64,000 nt of DNA from Histoplasma ohiense (lineage: Eukaryota > Ascomycota > Eurotiomycetes > Onygenales > Ajellomycetaceae): positions 4,898,001 through 4,962,000 of the forward strand of contig JAEVHH010000004.1 in the NCBI GenBank assembly GCA_017607445.1, in the 5' to 3' direction. Position numbers and translations under genes: made by a program. Each line of letters begins with the position of its first letter. Within the stretch, counting starts at the first letter, position 1. Shown piece by piece: positions 35,627 through 46,601 of this stretch. A model generated the notes under the pieces. That model saw nothing but the letters and a program-made list of their open reading frames with translations, had not been told where the DNA came from and did not search any database.

Positions 35627-38365
35627 GTTGACTATCAAGAACTCAACAAAATTACACAGAAGAATCAATACTCTCTTCCATTTATCAATAAAATACTCAA
35701 ACAGATAGAAAAAGCAAAATGATTTACAAAACTTGATATCTCTGCAGTCTTCTACAAGATAAGAATTAATGAAGATGACAAATGACTAACTGTCTTTCAT
35801 ATATGTTATGAATTATATAAATGAACAATGACTCTCTTTGAATTAGTGAACATTTCAAACATATTTCAGAAATACATTAACTGAGCTCTATAAGATCTGC
35901 TCAATGAAATTGTCTCAGTATATATGAATGATATTCTGATCTTCATCAATGAATTGCTCACTGAGTATCACAAATATATACAACAAATGCTTGACTGTCT
36001 ATGAAAAGCTGAACTGTAAGTGAACATTGATAAATGCAACTTTGAAACTAAGTCTATAATCTATCTAGAATTCATCATTGAAGCTGAAAAAGATGTATGT
36101 ATGAATTCTAAAAAGATGAAAACAATTCTCAACTGAGAGACATCAGTCTCAATAAAAGAGATTAGAAGCTTTCTAGAATTTGTCAACTTCTACTGAAGAT
36201 TCATCAAGAACTTCTCTGATATTGTACAATCACTGACAGATCTGACTCAGAAAAACACTGTATTTCAATAAATTAATAAAACAGATGCAGTATTCAAAAA
36301 GCTGAAATATATATTCACAAACATCTCAATGCTGCAATCATTCAATTCAGATAAGCATACAATTCTTGAAACAGACATTTCAGATTATATAGTAGATGAG
36401 ATATTGATGCAATATAATAACAAAAATGTTCTATAATTTTATATCTTTATTTTGAAAAAAATATCATCTACTGAATGCAACTATAAGATCTATGACAAGA
36501 AGTTTCTAGCAATTATATAATATCTCAAAGAATGAAAATTCAAACTTATAAGTGTTGAGAGATTCAAGATTGTTATCAATTATAAAAATCTAGAGTATTT
36601 CACAATCATTTATAAGCTCACTGAGAGATATATATGTTGATCATTATTTCTTAGCTGTTTTTCATTTACAATTTGTTATCAATCTGAAGTAGAGAACATT
36701 CTTGCAGATGTTCTGTTTCACTGAGAATAAGATATATTATTTGATAACTTGAATAACAAATGAAAACATTGAAAGTATTGATTAATCAACTCTGTGATCA
36801 TAAGAAGTTCTATACAATCAGACAAACTCTGTGTACATATCAATCAGTTTCAAGCTCAAGAACTCTCATTCAAAAAACAATAAAAGCTAGTGACAGAAGC
36901 AGATGAATTCTGACAATAAACTGCTGAAGCTGTACAAAGCAGAGCATCTCAATTCTTCACAGATGTATATTCAAGAATGAATATCTCAGCATATTCAATT
37001 GATAATGACAACTGCTTACACTTTTAAGATAGATGATGAGTCTCTGATTCAGAATCTCTACAAATATGAATCATGCAAGAAATTCATAACTTGCTGATGA
37101 CTGAGTATTCAGAATATGAAATCATATACAACATTGTTATCTGAGAATTTTACTGATCAGATATGTTGAAAGATATACACTGATTTGTACACAACTATAA
37201 TTGCTGCAGCTCAGTGATAATATGATATGAATATTGAAAAGAAATGCTGAAGCTTCTATCTGTTTCTGATTGAACTTGATACAATATAGCTATTGATTTT
37301 GCAGTTTTCTTACTCAAAAGCAGAGATTCTACAAACATTCTAGTCATTGTCAATTGACTCAGCAAGAGTATAATACTACAGCTCTGTGACAAGATGAACA
37401 CTGAAGTAGTTGCAGATGTCTTCATCAGAAGCTCATTCTATCATATACACAGTCTGTCTTCATTCATTGTGTCAGATAGAGACAGTCAATTCATCAGTGC
37501 ACTCTGAGTTCATATATATCAATTATTAAGAATTGAATGAAAGTTATCAACAGTGTACCACTCAGAGACTGATGAAGTTACTGAGAGAATGATACAAACA
37601 GTAAAGAACATTCTTCATAAGTTCTGCAATTATGCATAAGACAACTGAAACAATCTGCTGCTATATGCTGAGATTGTAATTAACAGTTGAGATTTCATCA
37701 CAACAGATGTAAGCTCATTCTTTCTTCTACACAGATATAATTTAGAGATTCTGAACTTCTCTGAGACTCTCTGAGAAATCATGTACATCTGCAGCTTCAT
37801 ACAGATAGCAGAGAACATTGTGAGCAAGTTGAAGAAAGTCTGTGAATAGACAGAAGCTTCAATAATCAGTATTCAGTAAGATTATAAGAATCAAATGAAC
37901 ATCAGAAAAAGTTCTGCAATCTGATATTATATAGAAGACAAAGTCTGATTGAATCTCAAAAATATAAAAACAGATCACCTCTTGCATACACTAAATTATC
38001 ATCACATTAAATATACAGTAAAGAAAGTACTAGACACATACAATTATCAACTCAACACTTCATCTGACATTCACAACATCTTTCATACAAATCTGCTTCA
38101 ATTCACAGCTGAGAATTCATTTCTCTCACAGAGAATCTCTGATTGACAGTCATCTGTCATCATAGAAAAAGACAACAAACTTGAGTGGGAAATTGAAGCA
38201 ATTCTTGATGATAGAATCAACTGCTGCTGCTGCAAATATCTCATCAAATGAATAGAATACAATTGTTCAATCTGAGAATCTGCATTTATCTTGAAAAACA
38301 CTGCTGTCTTTGACATCTATGAGTTCTCACTCACTCTGATAGAGAGGGATAATGTGATGGATTAG
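35627..38365 (+). pseudogene. Copy B pol part 2 (RT, RNase H, integrase, chromodomain)
   Basis: Resumes with VDYQELNKITQKN-like RT sequence. The catalytic box reads YMND (YMDD/YMDN in relatives) near 35919. RNase H is at 36360-36530, the integrase zinc region near 36900-37200, and the core (SDRDSQF near 37467) follows. The last part, 38190-38345, aligns with the chromodomain of copy C (WEIEAILDDRIN and the KYLIK...W segment). It ends at TAG 38363-38365, just inside the LTR. Very many stops. Confidence 0.83.
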
Positions 38366-38805
38366 TATCTGTTAGTAACTAATTTACACAATCAACTCCT
38401 CTTCTACATCTGCTCATTTCTGACTATTATAATCTTATATAACTTTTGATGTTTCTCTGCTCTGTGCTTTGTACTCATATAGTTTCTAATGATTCTTCTG
38501 TATAGCTTTTAACATTCTTCTACTTCATACTCTGTATTTGTATAGTCTCTAACAATTCTTCTGTGTAGTTTCTAACATTCTTTCATTTCATATTCTGTAT
38601 TTGTGTAGTCTCTAATGATTCTTCTGTGTAGCTCTCAATGATTCCCTTATCTCACACTCTGTGCTTGTGTAGTTTTTAACAATTTTTATACATATCTCTT
38701 AATGTTCTTCTGCTCTGTGCTTCACTGTGGAGCAGCTTCTGATATTCTTTCATTTCAAACTTCTCTCTATAAGAACTCTCTTTGTATGATCTTTTCTTCT
38801 GATTT
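38353..38805 (+). repeat. 3' LTR of copy B, left part
   Basis: It begins TGTGATGGATTAG after a purine tract and runs to gattt, where element C inserted. Joined with 45004-45083 it is 533 bp, the four-unit length. Confidence 0.9.
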
Positions 38806-39402
38806 TGTGACGGGTTAGCATCTGTTAGTAATTAACTTACGCAACCAACTCCCCTTCTGCACCTGCTTGTTTCTGGCTGTTGTGACCTTGTGTAACTCTT
38901 GATGTTCTTCTGCTCTGTGCTCTGTGCTTGTGTAGTTTCTAACAATTCTTCTGTGTAGCTTTTAACATTCTTCCACTCTGTGCTCCACACTCATGTAGTC
39001 TCTAATGATTCTTCTGCATAGCTTCTTACATTCCCTCACTCTGTGTTCTGCACTCATATAGTCTCTAACAATTCTTCTGTGTAGCTTCTTACATTCTCCC
39101 ACTCTGTGTTCTGCACTTGTATAGTCTCTAATGATTCTTTCATATAGCTCTCAATGATTCCCTCACTCCACATTCTGCATTTGTGTAACTTCTAATGATT
39201 CTTATATATACCTCTTAATATTCTTCCATTCTGCACTCCACTGTGGAGTGGCTTCTGATATTCTTCTGCTCTGAACTTTCTTCTATAAGAACCCTCTTTG
39301 TATGATCTTTTCTTCTGATTTCTTTTCTCTTTCTTTTCTTAATCAATTTGTAATCTGTAATTAGAATAGTATCAAATTGTTAATTGAAGTATGCCTGTTA
39401 CA
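38806..39402 (+). repeat. 5' LTR of copy C (597 bp)
   Basis: It starts TGTGACGGGTTAGC and ends GTTACA, with five 63-bp units. The outer first 45 bases keep CG twice (gacggg, ttacgcaacc). The inner start of the 3' LTR reads gatgga and ttatgcaatc at those places. Confidence 0.95.
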
Positions 39403-39768
39403 TTATGAATTGATTCTTCTGTGTTTAAGATCTGAGTGTCTTGTTATTAGTTCTTATGCTTAAGTGTGTTGTTACCAGTTCTTATACCTGAGTGTGTTGT
39501 TTACAGGTCTGAGTGTCTAGTTGTTACAAAAGATCCCTTGTGGATCTGAGTGCTTTTATTATTAGTTATATAGACTGTTGTGTCTAAGCATCTGAAACAC
39601 AATCAATCATGTTCTATGAGGCTCAAGTGTCTATGAACTGTAATGCTGTGAATAGCATTCACAAAGAAGCTTGATCAAGCTTAGTGCTGCAACACTGTGA
39701 ATAGTGTCTGTGAGAGAACTGAGTATTTCTTTTCTTTTTTTTATTATTATATGTTCTTAGATATTGAA
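39403..39768 (+). promoter_or_regulatory. Chromovirus leader: ctgagtgt repeats and 16-bp palindrome (copy C)
   Basis: The leader between LTR and gag contains about six copies of a ctgagtgt/gttgtta motif (39428-39560). It also has a perfect palindrome aagcttgatcaagctt at 39667-39682, flanked by direct repeats (ctgtgaatagcattcac and ctgtgaatagtgtctgtg). The same arrangement is in K (palindrome 52044-52059) and, reversed, in E. No standard tRNA-complementary primer site was recognised after the LTR. The palindrome's place before gag would suit a dimerisation or packaging hairpin, which is inference. Confidence 0.55.
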
Positions 39769-40782
39769 ATGAACTATGAGCAATTCTATGAACATCTGCT
39801 GCATCTGAACACAGTGGATGATAACTTAGATCTACAAAGCATCCTCCAGCAGCAGATGCTACAGATGATCAAATTGCAATGATGACTTGCTGAGATGAGC
39901 ACTTTCATGTTCACTATTTCTTCTACACCCACACCTCATGAAAAGCCCTCAAGAGAGAAGCTTTCAATCCTTGACAAATATGAGGGAGACCTAGCACTCT
40001 ACCTTGTGTGGAAGTCAAAAGTGAACACCAAATTGAACATTGATGGACAAGCAATAGACTCACTATCCAATCAGATGTGGTATATCCATAGCAGGTTGAA
40101 TGGCAATGTATTAGCAAAATTCCAACCCTGAATGAGTCATTGTCAGAATCATCAGTATATGTCAGAGCTAGTCTTCCAACAACTCAACTCCCTCTTTCTC
40201 AATTCTATACTTCAAACCAAGATGTTGAACTGGCTAAATCAGACTCATCAGATGAATATTGCATTGACAACTTATCTTTCTGAATTTGATTGCAAGCTTC
40301 TAGAAGTAGATGAACAAGACTGGAATGATGCTGTCAAGATCAACATATTGTTCAAGAACTTGAACTTTCAATTGCATAACTGAAGTATAGAGTGTCTGAA
40401 GTTCTCAATATACAGCAAATTCTGTGCTGATCTTCATCTGTTGAACAATGATCTGTCTCAGTTCCATGTGCTTCAGAATTATAGAGAATTTCACTGAACA
40501 AATGCATACACTCTGAACTGCTCTGCAGTGTTCTCTGCCTCCGAACCAGAATCAATGAACTGAATCCCACATGTAAATGCAAGTCACTCAAGAGTCCTCA
40601 ACATCTCAGAAAAGAACATCACTGACTGAATTGTCAGAGAAGTCTGCATACACTGCAACAAGTCAGAGCACTTCACAAATCAATGTCTGAATGTGATTGC
40701 TCTGAGTAAACCCCTCACACATGTGAATGCTGTGTCGCCTGTGGATAGACAAGAACAGGGAAAAGATGAGCTCTCACTCTAA
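39769..40782 (+). pseudogene. Copy C gag (1014 nt, 337 codons)
   Basis: Met 39769 to TAA 40780-40782. The capsid-like part is nearly open: LSILDKYEGDLALYLVWKSK, MWYIHSRLNGN, FQQLNSLFLNS and LLEVDEQDWNDAVK are readable. The knuckle VCIHCNKSEHFTNQC lies at about 40630-40675. In-frame TGA codons interrupt it at a few sites, one where copy K has CAA (FHQTN), implying an ancestral CGA Arg. Gag forms the virus-like particle and binds element RNA. Pol follows in the -1 frame. Confidence 0.9.
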
Positions 40783-43700
40783 AATACAGATGAGAGCTCA
40801 AGAAGCAAAAAGCTAGTTGAAGATTTGAGCAGAAGATACAAGCAGACACAATCATGATCTCTGTCATTGTAAATAGCTTAGTCAACATATGAGCAATGAT
40901 AGACAGTGGTTTTCTTCACTACACTCTTATAGACACCCAGCTGATTGAGAAGCATAAGCTCCAGCATATCTTCTTTTTCAAATTATATAAGCTCAGTGGA
41001 TTTGACAGCCCCAGAGGATCTGCCTCCTACAACATGATAAGATTTAATATCAATGTAGAAGAACATGAGAAAAAGAACATATATGCATATGAAATACAAG
41101 ACCTTGAGTACAATCTAATACTCAGTCTATCATAGCTCACAGAATTTGAAACCTTGTTGAATGCATGCAACTGCTGTCTTATTTTCTCAGAAGACAACTG
41201 TGTTTACAAGAAGGATGTCAATAGAACTGCTGATCTCACTCAGATATCAGTGGAAGTGTACAAACTACTAACTCATCAAACACATGAGAAGAAGAACATC
41301 CAAGTGTTCACTGCTAGCATGATGAATATCAAGAAAGCATTAGAAAAGTTAGAACTCAAAGATCTCAAGAAATCATGCAAGAAACTACTTGAATTGTATG
41401 AAGACTTTGCAGATGTGTTCAATGAGAAAGAAGCTGAAAAGCTTCCCTCTCACTGAGAATCTGATATAGATCATACAATTGAGCTCATCAAAAAAGACAG
41501 TAAGAACTCACAACTGCTCTGGAATTCTCTCTACAGCATGTCACACAACAAGCTCCTTATTCTACAAAAAATGCTCAATGGATTACTAGACAAAGACTTC
41601 ATTTGTGTTAGCAACTCATCTGCTGCAGCATCTGTACTGTTTGTGAAGAAATCAGAAGAAGACTTATGATTCTGCATCAACTATTGAGAACTCAACAAGA
41701 TTATACAGAAGAACTGATACCTCCTTCCACTCATCAATGAAACACTTGAACAGATAGAAAAAGCAAAATGATTTATGAAATTTGACATCTCTGTGACCTT
41801 CTACAAGATAAGAATTAATGAAGGTGATGAATGGCTAACTGTCTTTTGTATGCATTACAGATTATATGAATGGACAGTGACCCTCTTTGAATTAGTGAAT
41901 GCTTTGAGTATGTTTCAGAAATACATTAACTGAGCTCTATGAGATCTGCTCAATGAGATCACCTCAGCATACATGAATGATATCTTGATCTTCACTGATG
42001 AATTGCTCACTGAGCACTGTAAGCATGTACAACAAATGCTTGACTGCCTATGAAAAGCTGAACTGCAAGTGGACATTGACAAATGCAACTTTGAGATCAA
42101 GTCTATAATCTATCTAGAATTCATCATTGAAGCTGAAAAAGATGTATGCATGGATTCTAAGAAGGTGGAAGCAATCCTCAACTGAGAGACATCAGTCTCA
42201 GTAAAAGAGACTAGAAGCTTTCTAGAATTTGTCAACTTCTACTGAAGATTCATCAAAGACTTCTCCAATATCATACAATCACTGATGAATCTGATCTGGA
42301 AAGATGCTGTATTTCAATGAACTGACAAAGCAGACACAGTATTCAAAAAACTGAAGTGTATGTTCACAAACATCTCAATGCTGCAATCATTCAATTCAGA
42401 TAAGCATACAATTCTCGAAACAGATGTCTTGAGTTATGTAGTAGATGGAGCACTAATACAATACAATAACAAAAGTGTTCTATGATCTTGTGCCTTCATC
42501 TCAAAAAAGATGTCACCCACTGAATGCAACTACAAGATCTATGACAAGAAGCTTCTAGCAATCACATAATATCTTGAGAAATGAAAGTCTGAACTTATGA
42601 GTGTTGAGAAGTTTGAGATTGTTATCAATCATAAGAACTTAGAATACTTCACAATCACTTATAAGCTCACTGAGAGGCATATGTGTTGATCATTGTTCCT
42701 TAGCTGTTTTTTGTTCACAATTTGTTATTGATCTGGAGTAGAGAACACCTTTGTGGATGCTCTGTTCCACTGAGAATAAGATATATCATCTGATGACTTA
42801 GATGACAGATGGAAACACTGAGAGCATCAGTTAATCGACTCTGTGATCATAGAAAGTTCTATACAATCAGATGAACTTCATGTACATATCAATCAGTTTC
42901 AAGCTCAAGAACCCTCACTCAAAGAACAATGAAGACTAGTGACAGAAGTAGATGAATTCTGACAACAAGCTGCTGAAGTCATACAAAGTAAAGCATCTCA
43001 ATTTCCCACAGATGTATACTCAAGAACAGATATCTCAGCATGTTCAATTGATGATGACAACTGCTTATGCTTTTGAGATAGGCAATGGATCCTCAATTCA
43101 GAACCTCTACAAATACAGATCATGCAAGAAATTCATGACTTGCTGATGACTGAGCACTCAGAATATAAAATCATGTACAATATCATCATCTGAGAATTCT
43201 ACTGATCAGATATGTCAAAAGACATACATTGATTCATACACAACTGTGATTGCTGTGGCTCAGTGATGACATGATGTGAATGCTGAAAAGAGATGCTGAA
43301 GCCTCTATCTGTCCTCAACTAAACTTGATATAATATAGCTATTGATTTTACAGTTTTCTTACTCAAAAGCAGAGGTTCTATGAATATTCTAGTCATTGTT
43401 GACTGACTCAGCAAAGATGTAATACTACAGTTCTGTGATAAGATGAATACTGAAGTAGTTGCAGATGTCTTTGTCAGAAGTCTGTTCTATTGTATGCACA
43501 GTCTGCCTTTATCCATTGTGTCAGATAGAGACAGTCAATTCATCAGTGCATTCTGGGCCTGCATATGCCAATTATTAAGAATTGAACAAAAGTTATCAAC
43601 AGTGTACTACTCAGAGACTGATGAAGCTACTGAGAGGATAATATAAATGATAAAAAACATTCTCTGTAAGTTCTGCAATTATACACAAGACAACTGAAGC

Positions 43701-44414
43701 AATCTGCTGTCATATACTGAGATTGTGATTAACAGTTGAGATTCTGCTACAATAGATGTAAGTCTATTCTTTCTTCTATACAGATACAACTTAGAGATTC
43801 TGAACTTTCTCAAAACTCTCTGAGAAACTATACACACTCACAGTCTCATACAGATAGCAGAGAATATTGTGAGCAAGCTGAAGAAAGTCTGCAAATGAGC
43901 AGAAGCTTCAATGATCAGTGCTCAGTAAGATTACAAGAATTAAGTGAACATCAGAAGAAGTTCTGCAATCTGATATTATGTAGAAAACAAAGTCTGACTG
44001 AATCTCAAGAATATAAGAATGAATCATCTCTTGCATACACTAGATTATCACCACATCAAGTATACAGTGAAGGAAGTGCTAGACACACATGATTATCAAC
44101 TTGACACTCTGTCTAACATTCATGATGTCTTTCATACAAACCTGCTCCAACCCACAGCTGAGGATTCATTCCCCTCACAGAGAATCTTCAATTGACAGCC
44201 ATCCATCATTGTAGAAGAAGACAATGAATTCAAGTGGGAAATTGAAGCAATTCTTGATGATAGAATCAACCACCACCACTGCAAATACCTTGTCAAATGG
44301 GTAGAATACAATCATTCAATCTGGGAACTCATGTCTGCCTTGAAGGACACTGCCACTCTCAACATCTACAAGTCCTCACTCATCTTGATAGAGGGGGATA
44401 ATGTGATGGATTAG
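40783..44414 (+). pseudogene. Copy C pol with C-terminal chromodomain
   Basis: Protease AMIDSGF at about 40893 with the EYNLILSLS block at 41110. RT region 41460-42180 with the catalytic box relic YMND near 41970. RNase H 42410-42570. Integrase core at 43443-43646 is open and typical: LSIVSDRDSQFISAFWAC, then LSTVYYSETDEATERI. The C-terminal chromodomain at 44226-44390 reads KWEIEAILDDRIN, KYLVKWVEYNHSIWE, with the aromatic residues that in the family form the methyl-lysine cage. It ends at TAG 44412-44414 inside the LTR. Stops are mainly TGA, plus TAG where the GLPWL-type Trp would be. Confidence 0.9.
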
Positions 44415-44998
44415 CATCTGTTAGTAATTAACTTATGCAATCAACTTCTCTTCTGCATCTGCTTGTTTCTGACTGTTGTGATCTTGTGTAATCCTTGATG
44501 TTCTTTTGCTCTGTGCTCTGTGCTTGTGTAGTTTCTAACAATTCTTTCATATAGCTCTTAATGTTCTTTCACTCTGTGCTTTATACTTATATAGTCTCTA
44601 ACAATTCTTCTGCATAGCTTCTTACATTCTCTCACTCTGTGTTCCACACTCATATAGTCTCTAATGATTCTTCTATGTAGCTTCTTATGTTCTCTCACTC
44701 TGTGTTCCACATTTGCATAGTCTCTAATGATTCTTTCACATAGCTTTCAATGATTCCCTCATCCCACATTCTGCACTTATGTAACTTCTAATGATTCTTA
44801 TATATATCTTTTAATATTCTTTCACTCCACACTCCACTGTGGAGTGGCTTCTGATATTCTTCCACTCTGAACTTTTCTCTATAAGAACTCTCTTTGTATG
44901 ATCTTTTCTTCTGATTTCTTTTCTCTTTCTTTTCTTAATCAATTTGTAATCTGTAATTAGAATAGTATCAAATTGTTAATCGAAGTACACTCATTACA
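44402..44998 (+). repeat. 3' LTR of copy C (597 bp)
   Basis: It starts TGTGATGGATTAG after the purine tract tagagggggataa and ends CATTACA. It aligns over its full length with 38806-39402, with transitions only at the places checked. Confidence 0.95.
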
Positions 44999-45003
44999 GA
45001 TTT

Positions 45004-45083
45004 CTTTTCTCTTTCTTTTCTTAATCAATTCATAATCTGTATTAGAATAGTGCTAGATCGTTAATCGAAGTACGTCTGTTACA
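45004..45083 (+). repeat. 3' LTR of copy B, right end
   Basis: The last 80 bases of copy B after insertion of C. It keeps four CG sites in the final 30 bases (gatcgttaatcgaagtacgtctg), more than any inner LTR end in the window. Confidence 0.9.
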
Positions 45084-45984
45084 CATACACTAAATTATCA
45101 TCACATTAAATATACAGTGAAGAAAGTGTTAGATACACACAATTATCAACTCAACATTCTGTCTGATATTTATAATATCTTTCATATGAATCTGCTTCAA
45201 TTCACAGCTGAGGATTCATTCCTCTCACAGAGAATCTCTGATTGACAGTTATTCATCATTATAAAAGAAGATAATAAATTTGAGTGAGAAATCAAAACAA
45301 TTCTTGACAATAGAATCAATCATCATCACTGTGAATATTTTATCAAATAAATAGAATATGATTGTTCAATCTGAAAATTCATATCTGTTTTGAAGAATAC
45401 TGTCACTCTCAACATCTACAAATTCTCACTCACTCTGATAGAGAGAAATAATATGATAGATTAGTATTTATTAGTAATTAATTTATACAATCAACTCTTC
45501 TTCTGTATTCATTTGTTTCTGATTATTGTGATTTTATATAATTCTTGATGTTCTTCTGCTCTGTGCTCTGCACTTGTATAGTCTTTAATAATTTTTTTAT
45601 ATAACTCTTAACATTCTTCTGCTCTGTGTTCTGTATTTATATAGTCTCTAATAATTCTTCTATATAGCTTTCAACATTCTTCTGCTCTATGCTCTGCATT
45701 TGTGTAGTCTTTAACAATTCTTCTGTATAACTCTCAGTGATTCTTCTATTTTATATTTCATATTTGTATAATTTCTAATAATTCTTTTGTATAGCTTTTA
45801 ATATTATTCTGCTCTATGTTTCACTGTGAAGTGACTTCTAATATTCTTTTACTCTGAATTTCTCTCTATAAAAACTCTTTTTATACAATCTTTTCTTCTG
45901 ATTTCTTTTCTCTTTCTTTTCTTAATCAATTTATAATCTGTATTAGAATAGTGCTAGATCATTAATTGAAGTACATCTGTTACA
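45084..45984 (+). mobile_element. Chromovirus copy H, 3' end
   Basis: Plus-strand relic starting in the integrase C-terminal region (corresponding to about 44034 in copy C), then chromodomain sequence at about 45270-45440, a TAG at 45462-45464, and a 533-bp LTR at 45452-45984. It is heavily decayed, without CG at the LTR end. Copy B seems to have inserted into it. The rest of H is not found to the left. Confidence 0.85.
45452..45984 (+). repeat. 3' LTR of copy H (533 bp, four-unit type)
   Basis: It starts tatgatagattag (from TGTGACGGGTTAG by transitions) and ends GTTACA, with four 63-bp units. Confidence 0.88.
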
Positions 45985-46131
45985 ATTTCTGTTGTTGATA
46001 TCAAAAAAATAACAATATTTAATAATACTTATATCATAATTAGTTATCATTTAGTATAAAGATATATATATTATGTAATTATAGATAAGTCATGATTCTG
46101 TTTGATTTCATTTTGTAAAATGAAATCAAAC
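45985..46131. mobile_element. Hairpin DNA element, copy 2, left part
   Basis: 147 bp between copies H and J, homologous (in reverse orientation) to the region around the hairpin of 11263-12457. Its right end is a hairpin with 19-bp arms around a gt loop (46096-46114 and 46117-46131, completed by agaa at 58364-58367). Copy J inserted four bases before the end of the right arm. The sequence has lost the CCC/GGG runs of copy 1 by transitions. Confidence 0.72.
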
Positions 46132-46601
46132 TGTAACAGATGTACTTCGATTAACAATCTAGCACTATTCTAATACAGATTATGAATTGATTAAGAAAGG
46201 AAAGAGAAAAGAAATCAGAAGAAAAGATTGTATGAAGAGAGTTTTTATAGAGAAAAGTTCAGAGTGAAAGAATATCAGAAGCCACTCCACAGTGAAGTGT
46301 GAAGTGAAAGAACATTAAAAGATACATGTAAGAATCATTAGAAACTACACAAGCACAGAGTGTGGGGTGGAGGAATCATTGAAAGCTATGCAGAAGAATT
46401 GTTAGAGACTATATAAATATAGAGCACAGAGCAGAAGAACATTAAAAGCTATATAGAAGAATCATTAGAAACTATACAAGCACAGAGCACAGAGCAGAGA
46501 AATATTGAGGGTTATATGAGATTACAACAGTCAGAAACAAGTGAGTGCAGAAGAGGAGTTGATTGCATAAATTAATTATTAATAGATACTAACTCATCAC
46601 A
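46132..46601 (-). repeat. 3' LTR of copy J (470 bp, three-unit type)
   Basis: The minus strand reads TGTGATGAGTTAG at 46601 to TGTTACA at 46132. There are only three 63-bp units, the shortest of the family here. The outer edge keeps the CG of tacttcgatt (46144-46153); the inner end of the 5' LTR has tactttgatt. Confidence 0.9.

Larger units (their letters stand above)
38806..44998 (+). mobile_element. Chromovirus copy C, complete, 6.2 kb
   Basis: A 6193-bp element with two 597-bp LTRs and a perfect 5-bp duplication gattt (38801-38805 and 44999-45003), inserted in the 3' LTR of copy B. Gene order is gag then pol with chromodomain. It is less mutated than B, E, F, H and J, with longer open segments and more GG/CC and CG. 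With copy K it is the best template for describing the family. Confidence 0.96.
25796..45083 (+). mobile_element. Chromovirus copy B, split by elements N and C
   Basis: Plus-strand family 1 copy. Its parts are 25796-28501, 35627-38805 and 45004-45083. Element N interrupts its RT and element C its 3' LTR. The joined internal region (26204-28501 plus 35627-38352) is 5024 bp, against 4998 in K. The 5' LTR lacks its first 125-130 bp, where copy E abuts. The right end borders copy H at 45084. Strong decay and four-unit LTRs mark it as an older copy. Confidence 0.9.
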
